From assembly GCF_004193775.1 (NCBI RefSeq), contig NC_041004.1, positions 9,662,648 to 9,726,647 on the forward strand: a stretch of DNA of 64,000 bases, in the 5' to 3' direction. Of the stretch, positions 1 through 11,157 are shown in pieces (positions within the stretch are counted from its first letter, which is position 1; each line of letters begins with the position of its first letter). The stretch comes from Glycine soja. Lineage: Eukaryota; Streptophyta; Magnoliopsida; Fabales; Fabaceae. Both the position numbers and the translations under genes were made by a program. The notes beneath the pieces are model-generated. The model saw nothing but the letters and a program-made list of their open reading frames with translations. It was not told the origin of the DNA and ran no database searches.

Positions 1-561
1 CAGTGTAGGGTTTTCTTCGAGTTTTCTTTGATAGGGGGTTCTGTGGGTTCGAGCAAGCAGTTTCCAGCAGTATTGAAAACAATATGGGACAATGTGGGTG
101 TCGAGGGAACACTTTCCGGAAGATTTTAGGTGGGAGGAGAAAGATAAGGGAGAGTGCAGGGTTTTCGAGCGTGTGGGTTGTAAGATTTCAACGTTTTAAC
201 TTATAAACATAACAACATCGGTTTTTTAAGGATATCCTATGTTAACTGAATATAGTTAACATCGATTTTTAGAAAACCGATGTTAACATCAACTAGGCAA
301 CATCGGTTTTTTACAAAACCGATGTTAACTCTATGATCGGTTTTGCCAAAATTGATGTTAACATAGTCATCTTAACATCATGTTAACATCGGTTATTTAA
401 ATAACCAATGTTAACATGAAGTAGTTAACATCAGGTTTTCTAAAACCAATGTTAAGTAACTCCATTTATTTACAAATATGCCACCGTGCTTTCATTAACA
501 TCACTTTTTGCAATAACCAATGTTAATTGAGTGATGTAGAAAGCCTTTTTTTCTAGTAGTG
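1..561. mobile_element. CACTA (En/Spm-type) transposon, one terminus; rest lies left of the window
   Basis: The sequence ends at 561 with CTAGTAGTG, the reverse complement of the CACTACTAG terminus of the complete element at 17107. Bases 215-540 hold many copies, in both orientations, of a subterminal motif of the form AACATCGGTTTT / AAAACCGATGTTAAC. Arrays like this next to the end are typical of CACTA elements, where they bind transposase. The 3-bp target duplication would be ATA at 562-564, but the other end is outside the window so it cannot be tested. Bases 1-190 are GC-richer and show no clear reading frame; they could be internal or captured DNA. Confidence 0.8.
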
Positions 562-564
562 ATA

Positions 565-2892
565 ATATTAGCCCACATTAATTATTGGAATAGAAAATTC
601 CAACACTCTAGGTTCTCTCTTTCTCTTAGATTCATTTTCCCTTCTTCCTCCATTAAAACTCTCTTTTTTTCCTGCATACTCCCAAATCGGTCCCTATAAA
701 ACCATAATCCCAGACTCATTAATTGTTAGATCATCATGAAATTTGAACACCATGTTTGGAACTTAGTGTCACAGATCCCCACCATTGGGATTTATGAAAT
801 AATGTTTGTGAAGGGAGAAATACCCCTCACACGTAGACAGTGAAATTGAGGTTCCAAACTCTTTTCCTTTTCTCTAACGCCTAGAAACCCTAACAGAGAA
901 ACCAGAGGAAAATCTTGAGGAATCTTAGGGAACTTCTAGAGACACCAATATCGTTTCCAGACTACACATGTGAGCCTGCTTAGAGGTAATGAATGAGTTT
1001 ATCGCAATTGGGGTTAGAATGAACATGTGTAGGAATTCTTAGAGGGTCAAATTGGGTTTATTTTGGGATATTTACTATATTGTAATTCTTCTTTTATGAT
1101 TATAATTACAACATTTTTGTGTTTGACAGGCTAATTGATGTCCTGATGCGAATTGGTCGATAAAATTGAGTGTTCTTGGTGTTTTTAATTTTGTGTTTTT
1201 GAACTTACAATTTTGATTCCATTGATTTTGATATGATTATGTGAAATTATTTGAGGGTTTTACTCTCCATGTTTTCATAAGCATTTTTGTATAATTCGTT
1301 TGTGTTTTGAACAAGATTCACTAGATTAGTGTGATAAATTGTTATATTGGGATCATGAAATTGTGATTGAGATTGTGTGTAAGTGATCAATTGAATATGT
1401 GATGAATTGTGAGATACATGTGTATTGAGATATTGTATGTATTGAGATATTGTATGTATTGTGTTGTGAGGTATGAATTGTGCAATCATACAATTGTAGG
1501 ACCCTTTAAGGGCAACGAGTTAATGTGTGATAAGTATTGTGATTAGATCCACTATGGGAACCTGATGAGTTGAATCACTTTGAGGCACGACTAGTTAAAA
1601 TGATTTTGAAAACAATTGAGTAGTTGTGTATATTGAATAGTTCATGGGTAATGTCTTTGTTTTCCCCATGTATATATTAATATTGTGTGATGTGTATATA
1701 ATTCATGAAGTGTGACAACATGTTGTTTTGTGATTATAACATTATGATTGAGATTGAGTGCATGTGATAAATTGAGTATGTGTTGACGAATTAATGCGCG
1801 ACGAGTATTGTGATGGGATCCACTGTGGGAACCTGACAAGTTTAATCACTTTGAGGCACAACGAGTTAAAATTATTTTGAGAATAATTGATGAGTCGTGT
1901 GTTTTGTACAGTTCATAGATAGAGTCTATGTGCTAAAATATTTTCTGGGTTGGACCTGAATCAGGAGGGAGAAGCGCTGACGAACTCTTTGGAGTCTAGG
2001 CCTTAGGGGTAAATACACCTGGTTTGAGTGCTCCTTTAAGCCTGTGTCGATCATACATGGTTGAAGCATTCTCGCAAAATAGCATAACCCTAACTAGTCT
2101 CCCTATGATATTACCTAGTGAGAGTGACCTGACTTATTAGTGTGTGGTATGTCTTGTCATGTACTCATGGGCGCCCGATGAGATTTTTCACTAACATGGT
2201 ACCACATTGGATATAGGATTGAGTCTTAGTATATTTGTGGCATAACGCTTGTGTATTGATCGATATTGATTAGTTGAGTGATATTATGTTTTGATCCTTG
2301 AGTACGTGAATGATGTGATCATGGAGACGTGTAGTGTTAAGATGTGATGTTACACAATATGTGGTGGAAAGACGTGAGTTGTGTTTAAGTAAGTTGTACT
2401 TCATTTATATGATATGTATATCTATGTTGTCCTGTTTTTCTCTATTAGTTAGGAATGTGATAACTCAATATCTGTGTGTTGTTTTTGTTTGAATCATGTG
2501 ATGATCTCGAACTTTGTGTTCGTGGGAGCAGATGGTTAGGTGGATGGTTATGGAGAATCTAATGCTAGAGGATGTTGGAACACAATGCTCTGATAGGATG
2601 TGACATTGGGACATGTGTTTCTGTATTAATTGCATGAAGTTTTGGGCATGTAGTTTTTATTATTTTGTTTCACATGCTGAGTCTTTAGTTCATTATTTGG
2701 AGTTTTGGATGACCTTGCTTTGAGCCAGGGGTGTTTTCATACCCTTAATTGATAAGTATTTAATTTGGTGATTAACATGAATATGATTCTTTTACCCACG
2801 TGGATTTACTTACGATTTAATTGAGTAAAATTTATTTAATTAGATTCCGCATTTTTTGTTTTTTTCATTTATATGCATGTTGGGGTAGAGGG
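565..2892. other. Non-coding, repeat-like region without a recognisable gene
   Basis: No long reading frame or conserved protein motif is visible on either strand. Composition is moderately AT-rich, with text that looks like the LTR or untranslated part of a degenerate retroelement (for example the stretch around 1950-2230). An internal duplication is listed separately. The end, near 2880-2892, abuts the Cassandra LTR. Confidence 0.5.
1525..1940. repeat. Diverged direct duplication, unit spacing about 270 bp
   Basis: A block near 1531-1660 (GATCCACTATGGGAACCTGA followed by a TTTGAGGCAC segment) recurs near 1801-1935 with many substitutions (GATCCACTGTGGGAACCTGA). The two copies are in the same orientation. 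No function is visible. Confidence 0.7.
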
Positions 2893-3437
2893 TGTCACAA
2901 AATACATAAATGACGAGAGATTCAGAGACTTTGTAGATATGAGACTCTACAATTGATGATGACTTAATTGAAAGAATGAACTAGTACTATTTGCTTATAC
3001 CAACAAGATGCATATTTTTTGGTAGTTTATTACTTAAGAACTCCACAGTTAAGTCTATTTGGCTTGAAACAATTATGAGATGAATGAACTTTAGAAAATT
3101 TTCCCAAGAAGCATTTGAATGAAGACAATACACGTTGAAGAGTTTCATGTTGATTTATGGGGACAATCAACAATCCTGAAAGTAGTCGAGCATAACAAAT
3201 GCTATCAGAACATATCTCTCTCCTAGCTAGTACTGTGTGGTTCTAAGATGAACCAAGCGAAAGCTGGTAGACATGTAACATCATAGGCACTAACGAGGAC
3301 AAGGAGGGATTGTTACATAAATGAATTGAATAATATGCAAATGAGACAGATCCAAAGTCCTTGCAAGTATGAGATTGCATAGTTGAGGATGACTTAAAGA
3401 AATTAATCAATACTACCTATACCAACAAGATGCATAT
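2893..3437 (+). mobile_element. Cassandra-type TRIM retrotransposon, degenerate and truncated
   Basis: A first LTR of about 305 bp (2893-3198) is followed by a decayed primer-binding site (TGCTATCAGAACAT, cf. TGGTATCAGAGCAT), a roughly 110-bp non-coding interior, a purine-rich tract (AGGACAAGGAGGGA) and the start of a second LTR at about 3313. The second LTR repeats the text of the first, such as CCAACAAGATGCATATT at 2999 and 3423. It stops at 3437 where another repeat begins. The first LTR carries a segment at 3030-3110 resembling the 3' half of plant 5S rRNA (GAACTCCACAGTTAAG), the hallmark of Cassandra. Cassandra elements encode no protein and move with enzymes of other elements. The 5S-like part is clearly mutated. 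Confidence 0.8.
3030..3110 (+). repeat. 5S rRNA-like segment inside the Cassandra LTR
   Basis: The stretch AGAACTCCACAGTTAAG and the following TTATGAGATGAATGAAC resemble the 5S rRNA 3' half (internal promoter side). Several substitutions and its place in an LTR show that it is retrotransposon-borne, not a functional 5S gene. Confidence 0.7.
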
Positions 3438-4190
3438 TCTTCCTATTACTTTTCATTCTTTTTTGTATTATGCTTAAACTACATTTAGCCCATGGCTTAA
3501 ATAGGGTTTTTCTTGTCTAGTCTAAGCTTCCAAAGATTGAACACTTGAGACAGAGAAAGAGATTGGAATTTTCCAAATGACGTTGTATGCACTGGAATCT
3601 TTTCTCCATTATTCCTCCATCAAGAGCTTTCTTTTTCATGATTGTGAGCAGCTTTCTATTTACTATAGTGTTATTATTGTTCTTGTATGCCTATTGCTTG
3701 CTTTTGGCTTGATCATCCTCTTGCATGATTCTATAATTTGAATTGTAATTGAAAAATTCTTTTGAATTGCAAATAGAAGAAGACAATCAATCATTTTTAT
3801 GCCTAGGGATAGAGTAAAAAGGATTGGTTTCCATCAAAACCTTTTTTCTTAATTCAAGTACCTTGGTTACACTAATTCGAAAAATTGATAGTAAAATTAA
3901 AGGACTTAGGTTCTATCACTTAAGGGATTAAGACTTGAATAATTTTGTGGGTTGATGGTAATATAAATTTAAATGAATAGGAATTTGTAGTGAAAACATG
4001 TCAGAAAAGTCCGATGAAGTTGAACCTCGACGATTCTTTGTATTGATTGAAACTTCGTTTATCATGCCCATCAAGTGTTTGATAAATTCCAAAACTCAAT
4101 CCCCCTGCCTGTTATTTCTTTCCTTTATTTCCCTTTTATTTCTTTCCTTAATTTTATTGATTTTATGCATATTGTTATTTAGATTTAGTT
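3437..4190 (+). repeat. LTR-like dispersed repeat, copy 1
   Basis: This stretch is homologous, with scattered substitutions, to 25131-25624 plus 26543-26780. Shared text includes CTATTACTTTTCATTC, CATCAAGAGCTTTC and TTGATGGTAATATAAATTTA. It is probably the downstream part of a gypsy-type LTR. Its left edge cuts the Cassandra LTR, so it inserted later or recombined there. It serves as the unoccupied-site reference for the solo LTR at 25625-26542. A 64-codon frame at 3998-4192 is inside the repeat and is not considered a gene. Confidence 0.7.
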
Positions 4191-5236
4191 AATCTTAATT
4201 TCAATTTTTTGTAGCCTATTTAAGTTACTAAAAATTACCCATTTATTGTATACATCCTTGTAGATGCGATACTTTACTTATCACTTTGTTACTTCAGCGA
4301 TCTTGAGGCCATGCGGATTTTGGATCTTGACGAAGTAACAAACCTAGCAAAGCTCCTTTGATTGGGGGTTGTGGATCTAGGGGAAGAGTGAACTCAAGGG
4401 CGACAACACACATCGCAGTCTTGAAGTTGATTGTTTTGCACTATGATAACATTGTGGCATTTGGGGTTGGTGGGGTTGTGGTGAGGGGTTAGAAAGTTGA
4501 ATTGCAAGTGTAAATAAGTTGAATACTAGAAGTTGTGGTGAAATGCTTGAAAGTGGTTTTGAGGGTTTTTTGAATCGAGTCGATGATGATGAGTATGAAG
4601 TTTACATGGCTAGCATTTGAAAGGTGTGATAGAATCTGGAGTTGTTCGAGTGGAGTCTTTTTTTTTTTGTTAAATTTTAAGTGAGTAAGGTTTCAAGAGG
4701 CTAACTAAAATTAAGGCATGTGTCAAGGCTCAAAAAGCATTTCCAGAGATACTTACATATCACTCACTAACAATGTTCTCAATTCGAAAGTGAGAATCAA
4801 ACTCACATCCTTTTGGAATATGAATATATTCCTTACCAACTGGATCAATCTTTGTATCTGGACTTTGGTTCTAATCTGATTTTAATTTTGGATCTGGACT
4901 TGCATAAATTGTTGAAGTAAAGGGAGAAAATGACATATACACAAAAAGATAAAACAATTTCTAGTGGTTAAAAATAATCAGAAATTGTTTAATCCATTTT
5001 AAGTACCTAGAAAAGAAATTTTTGGTAGTTTTTACACCACCAAAAATCTAAAAATGCAATATAATAACAATAAAATTAATTACATGTCATTGTTTAACAC
5101 TGCTATTTAAAAGTACAGACTAAAAAGATTAATAGAACAAAAATTCAAGGACTAAGACTGACCAAAATTTTATTGAGGGACTAAAAAAATTGAAAAATGT
5201 TAAGAACTAAAAATATAATTAACTTGAAAAATTATG

Positions 5237-5288
<52 letters not shown>

Positions 5289-5635
5289 TTTTGAGAAAAG
5301 ACCACATGAATTTTTTAAAATATAATTAATTTAATTACTTACTTATTGATTGATAATCATTTTTAAAAAAACTTATCCAAAAATAATTTTAATAATATGT
5401 AAATTTAATTGAATGTTACATTCTATATCAATTTATTTTAAAAAATGTAATAATTGTTTAAATATATAGTTGCCCGTGATTCTCTTTCTGTTCCTTCTGA
5501 TTTTATCGATTTGTCATCCATTTTTTTTCCCTCTTCTTGGTCCAGAGGGGTTCGTGAATTAATCCCTCATCCAATTATCGATCAAGATATACTTTCCTTT
5601 CTCATTTTAACAATTAGCTAGCTGCTCCGGTCATT
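4191..5635. other. AT-rich spacer upstream of the DUF247 gene
   Basis: No coding signal is seen. The stretch contains a perfect (AT)n microsatellite at about 5239-5286. The last 180 bases before the DUF247 start, including an AATATATAG box near 5460, are the likely promoter and 5' untranslated region. No transcription start can be fixed from sequence alone. Confidence 0.5.
5239..5286. repeat. (AT)n microsatellite
   Basis: About 24 uninterrupted AT dinucleotides. Confidence 0.95.
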
Positions 5636-7231
5636 ATGCCGGGCCAGGGTGATGGTATGCATCGAAACGTGGTAGTAGTGGAGGAGGACGAAGAAGCGAA
5701 TTTGAAGAAATGGCTTGATTTTATGCAAACGATGCTGGGTTGTTTGGGAAGCGAAGGTTTTGAAGTGGAAGCATGTAGCATTTCCCTTGTTCCACGGCAA
5801 CTTCGACAATCGAAAGAGGAAGCTTACACGCCACAAGTGGTCTCCATAGGACCCCTACACAGGGGAATTACCAGCAGCACGGACCTACTATACATGGAAG
5901 AGATCAAATGGCGCTGCTTGCTGCGTCTCATTGAACGATCCAAACAAGACAAAGAGCAAGTCTTGAGGAATTGCGGCAAAGCAATGTTGGAGATAGATGA
6001 AATAGCTCGCGCTAGCTACAACGTTCAAGTTAAGTTGAACCGCTACGAGCTCGCTAAAATCATGGTGTTGGATGGCTGTTTCCTGCTGGAGCTTCTCATC
6101 GGTGGATCAACCCAACTAAACGAACAATTAAAGTGCATCTCATCAGATAGTGATTCTTCTCTTGTGACTCAAGCCATAGAAAGCGAAAAGGTGTTGTTGG
6201 ATTTGATCATGCTTGAAAACCAGATTCCCCTGGTGGTTCTCTCTACTTTGTCTACAAACCTTTTTCCCAATACTTTTACAGGGGCTGCTAGTACCAGACT
6301 GATACATGAGCATGCGCTTTCTATCTTTGGCTACAGTAGTTCTCCGGATTCCAACATTATCAACTCCCCCAAGTTCAAAGGCTTTCATTTTCTTCAACTT
6401 GTTCACTCCTTCATAGACACGGAAAATGATGCTATCTGGCAGCAACCAACCACGGAATTGCAAATACAGATTCCGGATGAAAGTCCTCAAAAAGTAAAAC
6501 TAGAGCGATGTGCTACTTTGCTCGAAGCAGCTGGGGTTACAATTAAACCAGCAAAGGCACAGTACAAGGCTAAGACTAGGTTTGACTTGAAGGTAACATT
6601 CAGAGACGGGAAACTAAGAATTCCGCAGCTACATATTACCAAAACCACCGAAGCAAAGTGGAGGAACTTAATTGCTTGGGAGCTGAACAGTGCTACCCTA
6701 GAAAAACAGCGCGAGTTGAAAACAGACAGAATTAGCTGTCAATTCATTTCTTATGCTTGGTTCTTTCAAAGTTTGACTTGTTCCGTCCACGACGTTAAAC
6801 TTCTTCGCGATAGAAAGGTTATAACGGTAGAAAAAGAGAGGACTGACAAAGGCAAAAAGAAAAAAATAATGAGCAACAAGGATTTAATGAATTTGTTTCT
6901 CAGTATCACAGAGGAATTTCCTGAGGTTGAGATTCAAGTGGATTCCCGGTTTCGTCATGTAATTGAGAAATTGAACTCGTACCCAACTCAAGAAGATCGT
7001 TCCATGGCAACTTGTTGGAAAATCATCGCATATGGTGTCAGGGGACCCAGTAAAATCATGTGGCATTTTTTCAGACGCTTTCTAACATGGATTTGGTGCA
7101 AATGGATTGAGGCATATGGGATTTTGAAACGTGTTTATATCCCTAGCGGCTGGAGACTAATAGCGGTGCTTGCTGCTGCGGCGGGGCTTGCCCTCACTGC
7201 CATTCAGACATATTATTCAATCCGCAACTAG
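5636..7231 (+). CDS. DUF247 (UPF0481) family protein, intronless, apparently intact
   Basis: The frame encodes 531 residues. The family signature YTPQVVSIGPLHRG is at residues 64-77, close to the N-terminus as is usual for DUF247. It is followed by MVLDGCFLLELL (143-154) and LIMLENQIPLVVL (190-202), both typical blocks of this family, and by WRNLIAWEL in the C-terminal half. The last 27 residues hold one hydrophobic segment (about 507-524, rich in Ala and Leu) with a short polar tail, the usual C-terminal membrane anchor. Length and single-exon structure fit plant DUF247 proteins (mostly 400-550 residues). The biochemical role of the family is not known; certain grass members act in self-incompatibility, but that cannot be transferred here. 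The first ATG (5636) is chosen because it is close upstream of a conserved region; a second in-frame ATG lies seven codons on. It stands alone between repeats, with no stop or frameshift, so it is probably a functional gene. Confidence 0.93.
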   Translation: MPGQGDGMHRNVVVVEEDEEANLKKWLDFMQTMLGCLGSEGFEVEACSISLVPRQLRQSKEEAYTPQVVSIGPLHRGITSSTDLLYMEEIKWRCLLRLIERSKQDKEQVLRNCGKAMLEIDEIARASYNVQVKLNRYELAKIMVLDGCFLLELLIGGSTQLNEQLKCISSDSDSSLVTQAIESEKVLLDLIMLENQIPLVVLSTLSTNLFPNTFTGAASTRLIHEHALSIFGYSSSPDSNIINSPKFKGFHFLQLVHSFIDTENDAIWQQPTTELQIQIPDESPQKVKLERCATLLEAAGVTIKPAKAQYKAKTRFDLKVTFRDGKLRIPQLHITKTTEAKWRNLIAWELNSATLEKQRELKTDRISCQFISYAWFFQSLTCSVHDVKLLRDRKVITVEKERTDKGKKKKIMSNKDLMNLFLSITEEFPEVEIQVDSRFRHVIEKLNSYPTQEDRSMATCWKIIAYGVRGPSKIMWHFFRRFLTWIWCKWIEAYGILKRVYIPSGWRLIAVLAAAAGLALTAIQTYYSIRN

Positions 7232-7239
7232 TGTTTTAT

Positions 7240-7480
7240 TTTAGGTTAGTATAGTTTTTAAATTTATCATTTTTAGTTCTTATATATAGTAAATTTTTTA
7301 GTCTGAAAGTTTATATTTTAGTTCTTAGAAGGTATTTATTATTGAATTTTTTTAACTTTGTTAGTTAAAAAATTTTAGTGATAAAAATCTTTTAAGAATT
7401 AAAATATAAATGTTAAAGATTAAAAAATATACTTATTAATTATAAGAACTAAAATAAATAAATTTAAAAAATGTACTGAT
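7240..7480. repeat. AT-rich fold-back (MITE-like) repeat after the DUF247 stop
   Basis: The left arm (TTTTTAAATTTATCATTTTTAG, near 7255) is an imperfect inverted copy of the right arm (CTAAAATAAATAAATTTAAA, near 7450), with further inverted pairs inside. It could form part of the 3' untranslated region. Its ends are not exact and no target duplication was confirmed. Confidence 0.5.
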
Positions 7481-8253
7481 GTCTAATTAAATCTTTATTT
7501 TACTTTACTTTAAATGGTTAAGAAATTGTTCTTGTTTCAATCCTTTGTTATTCTTACGTGTGTACCGTTTACTGTGTGTTGCTTTAACCTCTCTTTCAAG
7601 TTTAATAAATGATGTACTGTTTAAATTATTGATCTGAAGTGTCAAGTGTTGTTATAAATTGAATGGGGGGAAGTTAAGACTTAAGAAAGTGTCTCACATG
7701 ACGATCTCCTTCGGGATTTTCAGTAAATTGTAAGGGAAGACACCAAAGAGTGACGATCTCCATTAAATGTTCTATCGTTTGTGTTGTGACTTCTGAGTGA
7801 GTGAGAAGATCCGCAAGCCAATATGACTCACCGAGGGATTTACCTAGGTGAGAGACAAGTTCTAAGTAGATCGACCGGGTCATATTTATGAATAATAAAA
7901 ATGGGAAAAATAAAATTGATGGATTAGACTGACAAATTTATTTGACTATGTAAAATATCTCTCATTATGAGAAAGTTTTTTGGACTGTTATATCTCTTTA
8001 ATTTTAAATGGATGGACAAAATTTTTCTTTCTTTTTCTTTTTTTCTTCTTTACAATCTTTTTTTTTTTTTTCAATTTGTGCTTCAACCCCTTCTCTTCCT
8101 TTCCACCCCCTTGGACCACATCGTTGCTTCATTGAAAATCTCCTCAAGCAGTGTCCACAACAGTGGACATAAGAAGGAGGACAGAGGATGGGAAAAAAAA
8201 GGGTAAAACCAGAAAAGAGGAAAAAAACGGAAAAGTAAAATCTCAACAACCAA
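7481..8253. other. Non-coding spacer with a small internal repeat
   Basis: No gene is recognised. TGACGATCTCC occurs twice (near 7698 and 7751) within a GC-richer block at about 7660-7880 that looks like part of an older repeat. Short frames around 7967-8414 contain low-complexity stretches and are not convincing. Confidence 0.4.
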
Positions 8254-8266
8254 AATATATATATAT

Positions 8267-8319
<53 letters not shown>

Positions 8320-8322
8320 TAT
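8254..8322. repeat. (AT)n microsatellite with GAT interruptions
   Basis: Nearly pure AT dinucleotides with two TAGAT interruptions. Confidence 0.95.
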
Positions 8323-9231
8323 CGAAAAGTGTAATCCAAGTGGGTGACATGACTCAGTATGTTTAATTGGTTCCTTGTTGAAACTATATTCAACTGAGTT
8401 TTTTCACTTTCCAAGACAAAATATTAAAAGAAAATCTCTTAATAAAAGTTAATTAAACGTAACTGGTATTCAAATATGCTCTCAATCTCCCACTCGGGTC
8501 GTAGGATTGGAAAATAATAAAACATACGTATACTTTCTATATCATTTCATTTTCACTTCATTGTTTTATTTTTCATGGTATCTCTTATTAAACCTTTAAC
8601 TATCTCTCTAAAATTAGGACATAATATTTTAATTTGTACTTTTACCGTTATTGCATGCAGAACCTAAATTTTTTCTTGCAAAACAACATACTAATGTTTT
8701 TCAAGAATTCGCAAAAAGATTCCATTTTTAGATCCACAAAATTTTAGGATTAATTATTCACTTTTAATTCATAAGAATTTTGGTTATTGTTATGTGTACA
8801 CATTGCATTATATTACAGGGGAATGACTCCGGCCTTAATCTAGACCTTTGAATATTCACAAATCACAAAGATGTAATAATTCATTTAGCCGACACAGCTT
8901 TTGTTTAATCAATTTAAGCCAAGTAGCATGACTCGCGAGGATGTGTAACATAATCATGTCATAAAATGTGAAAAATTCTATCTCTTGGTAAAAGGCAACC
9001 TTTTGGTTTATTTATTTATTCTCCATCACGGTGCAAAAGAGTTTGAGTAATTTGTAAAACTCTTGACTAAAAATTTAATTTTTTTTATTCGTGAAATTAC
9101 AGATAATTCATATGTTGAACCAATTGAATTAGACAACATGGATATGAAATCTAATATAAATACCCATATACCTGCCACTCTCATTTCTCGTGAGGAAAGC
9201 CGAAGGGGTATAGATTGTGGGAGAAAAACCG
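8323..9231. other. Spacer upstream of the three-exon gene; possible missed 5' exon near 9103-9231
   Basis: Mostly AT-rich with no gene. From an acceptor-like TTACAG ending near 9102, another frame (9103-9231) stays open and reads ELDNMDMKSNIN. It is in a different frame from the exon starting at ATG 9232 and is separated from that frame by a TAG at 9211. It may be a 5' exon joined by an unseen splice, a frameshift, or chance. Confidence 0.35.
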
Positions 9232-11157
9232 ATGCCTCATCAATCTCCAAAGAGGGAGCTATCCCCAGATGGCGTCGAGTACAATTCACCCAACAAGAGG
9301 CCAAGGACCAACACTTACCAAACACAACAAGAGGCCAAGGTCAAGAAGATCAAGAACGATTTCAAAATGTTCGTCACAGAAAAAATAGAAGCCGCTAAGA
9401 CAATGGGTGTAGTGGTTTCTGGTTCTTCTCCCGCACATACATCGTCAAGTAATAATTTAGTTCCAGGGACTACCCCCGAATCCACGCCAAAAAATGACAA
9501 TCAAAAAACGTCTCACGAATCCACCACATCAACCGTTAATTCAGTGGGTATGTTGCAAACTTCCTAATAATATACTTGATAGTATAAAACACAACCTAGT
9601 TGATAGAAAACTTTATTCCTTAAAAGATATTATAAGCTCTATGCTTACAACTTGATTTGTACTTTTCCTTTTGACTTTGTTTTCCTTTTTATTCAGCAAA
9701 ATAAAAATAAAAATTCCCTTAAACATGGAATCATAGGTTTGATGGATGGTTATTTCTTGTATGAAAAAATATTTGTTGACGGATATCAATCCTTTAAATG
9801 AATTTTATTAGACTTTAACTTTTGGTTTAGAAATACCTCGGTTCAAAACAAAATCAAGTTCTGGAAATAGTTTTGGTTTCCAAATTGATTTTGAAAAACA
9901 TAAATAAAAAGCATTACTTTGCTAGTTAATTCTATGAATTTATTCTAGGCATGAAATGAATTTGTATTTTTCTTGTGAAGTGTATCCTTAAATTGAAAAG
10001 TGATCATTTTTACTATGCCCGTGGTTCTCATGTCTCATCAGGAAAATCAGGAGCTAGTGCTGGAGAAGTCACCGATGCACCAGATGATCCACAAACTCCT
10101 ATTCAGACAACTGGTAGTCGTCAATTACCAACGACGCCACTCTCCATTAAGTCAAGCACTGGTAGCATACCACACGTTGATTCACCTGGTATATATGCTG
10201 TAAATATAATTTGCAACCAATTTAAGACCACATGCATAATCACCTTCTGAAATATATCAATTAATAAAAAATAGAAAAGTGTTACATCAACACCCCCTTA
10301 CCCCCTTGCATCCATCCAACAAGGAGAGAAAAAAATATAAATTTAATAGAATTTGTGAAGAAGTGGTGATATTTTGACACTCTAATATTTCACACACACC
10401 CTGCCAATAATTTTAATTTTATTTTATATATCTTCTTATCATATCATTGTACATATATTTTTTTTCATCTTTTTTCTCTTTTATTAGGTGTCTTACTATT
10501 TGGTGTCAAAATATTTTTTTTTCTGATGTAATAAGAAGAAAGAAATAGAAAAATGAAAAAGAGATATTGATGGAAGGCTTAAAATAATAAAGTATTTGCA
10601 TATCATTAATTTTAAAAAAGATATACTTTAAAGAAAAATATTTCATGAGCATCCGTTATAATATAAGACACCTAAAAAGAAAAAAATATAAATATTTTAA
10701 GATTTATGATATGATAAAAAAAGAAATATAAATAAAATATTGATAAAATATTTAAAATACATAAATATTTGTATATCATTCCTCTATTTTTTAAAAAAAA
10801 TTAGTAACTTTAAAAGGTAACAGAAGTATGCATGTTGAGTGTGTAGGTAAAAGTACGAGACTACAACTGTTTGAGGCAGAGTCAGGCGTCAAAATGGATC
10901 TTAGGTTGGGCTATGGAGATTATGTTGTGTCAATCCAGAAGAGGAGCATTATTTCAAGTTCAACTTATGAGAATAGAAAGGAAGACGCAAATCAATTGCC
11001 TCAAAACCCTGGCATGCAGTTTCTTCCATCTGAGATGCTTTCTAACATGATAGAGAAGGCCGGAGAGCAAATGTTCGCTAGGTACCTAGAATGGCTTCGG
11101 GATCATCATATGTTAGGAAAGTCCTCTGTACCCAGAATTGATTATTCTGACCAGTGA
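9232..11157 (+). CDS. Three-exon gene model, unrecognised protein of about 267 aa
   Basis: Proposed exons are 9232-9547, 10042-10188 and 10817-11157. The first donor is GTATGT at 9548 and the acceptor is CATCAG ending 10041. The second donor is GTATAT at 10189 and the acceptor is AAAAG ending 10816. Both introns are phase 1 and the joined frame is open to TGA after a YSDQ end, 804 bases in all. The predicted protein starts MPHQSPKRELSPDG, has a basic PNKRPR stretch (possible nuclear localisation signal) and a Lys-rich helix. A long Ser/Thr/Pro-rich, probably disordered middle spans exons 1 and 2. A compact C-terminal part contains LRLGYGDYVVSIQKR and a helix with EQMFARYLEWLRDHH. I do not recognise the family. 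The true start could lie in an upstream exon, since a different frame is open at 9103-9231; a frameshifted pseudogene is the main alternative. Confidence 0.5.

Noticed and set aside
3030..3110. 5S rRNA gene
   Set aside because: Only the 3' half is similar, it is mutated, and it lies in a Cassandra LTR.
6143..6490. 115-codon minus frame inside the DUF247 gene
   Set aside because: It is antisense to a conserved coding region and has no motif of its own.
8004..8414. 136-codon minus frame
   Set aside because: It reads through the (AT)n microsatellite and poly-Lys codons; low-complexity chance.
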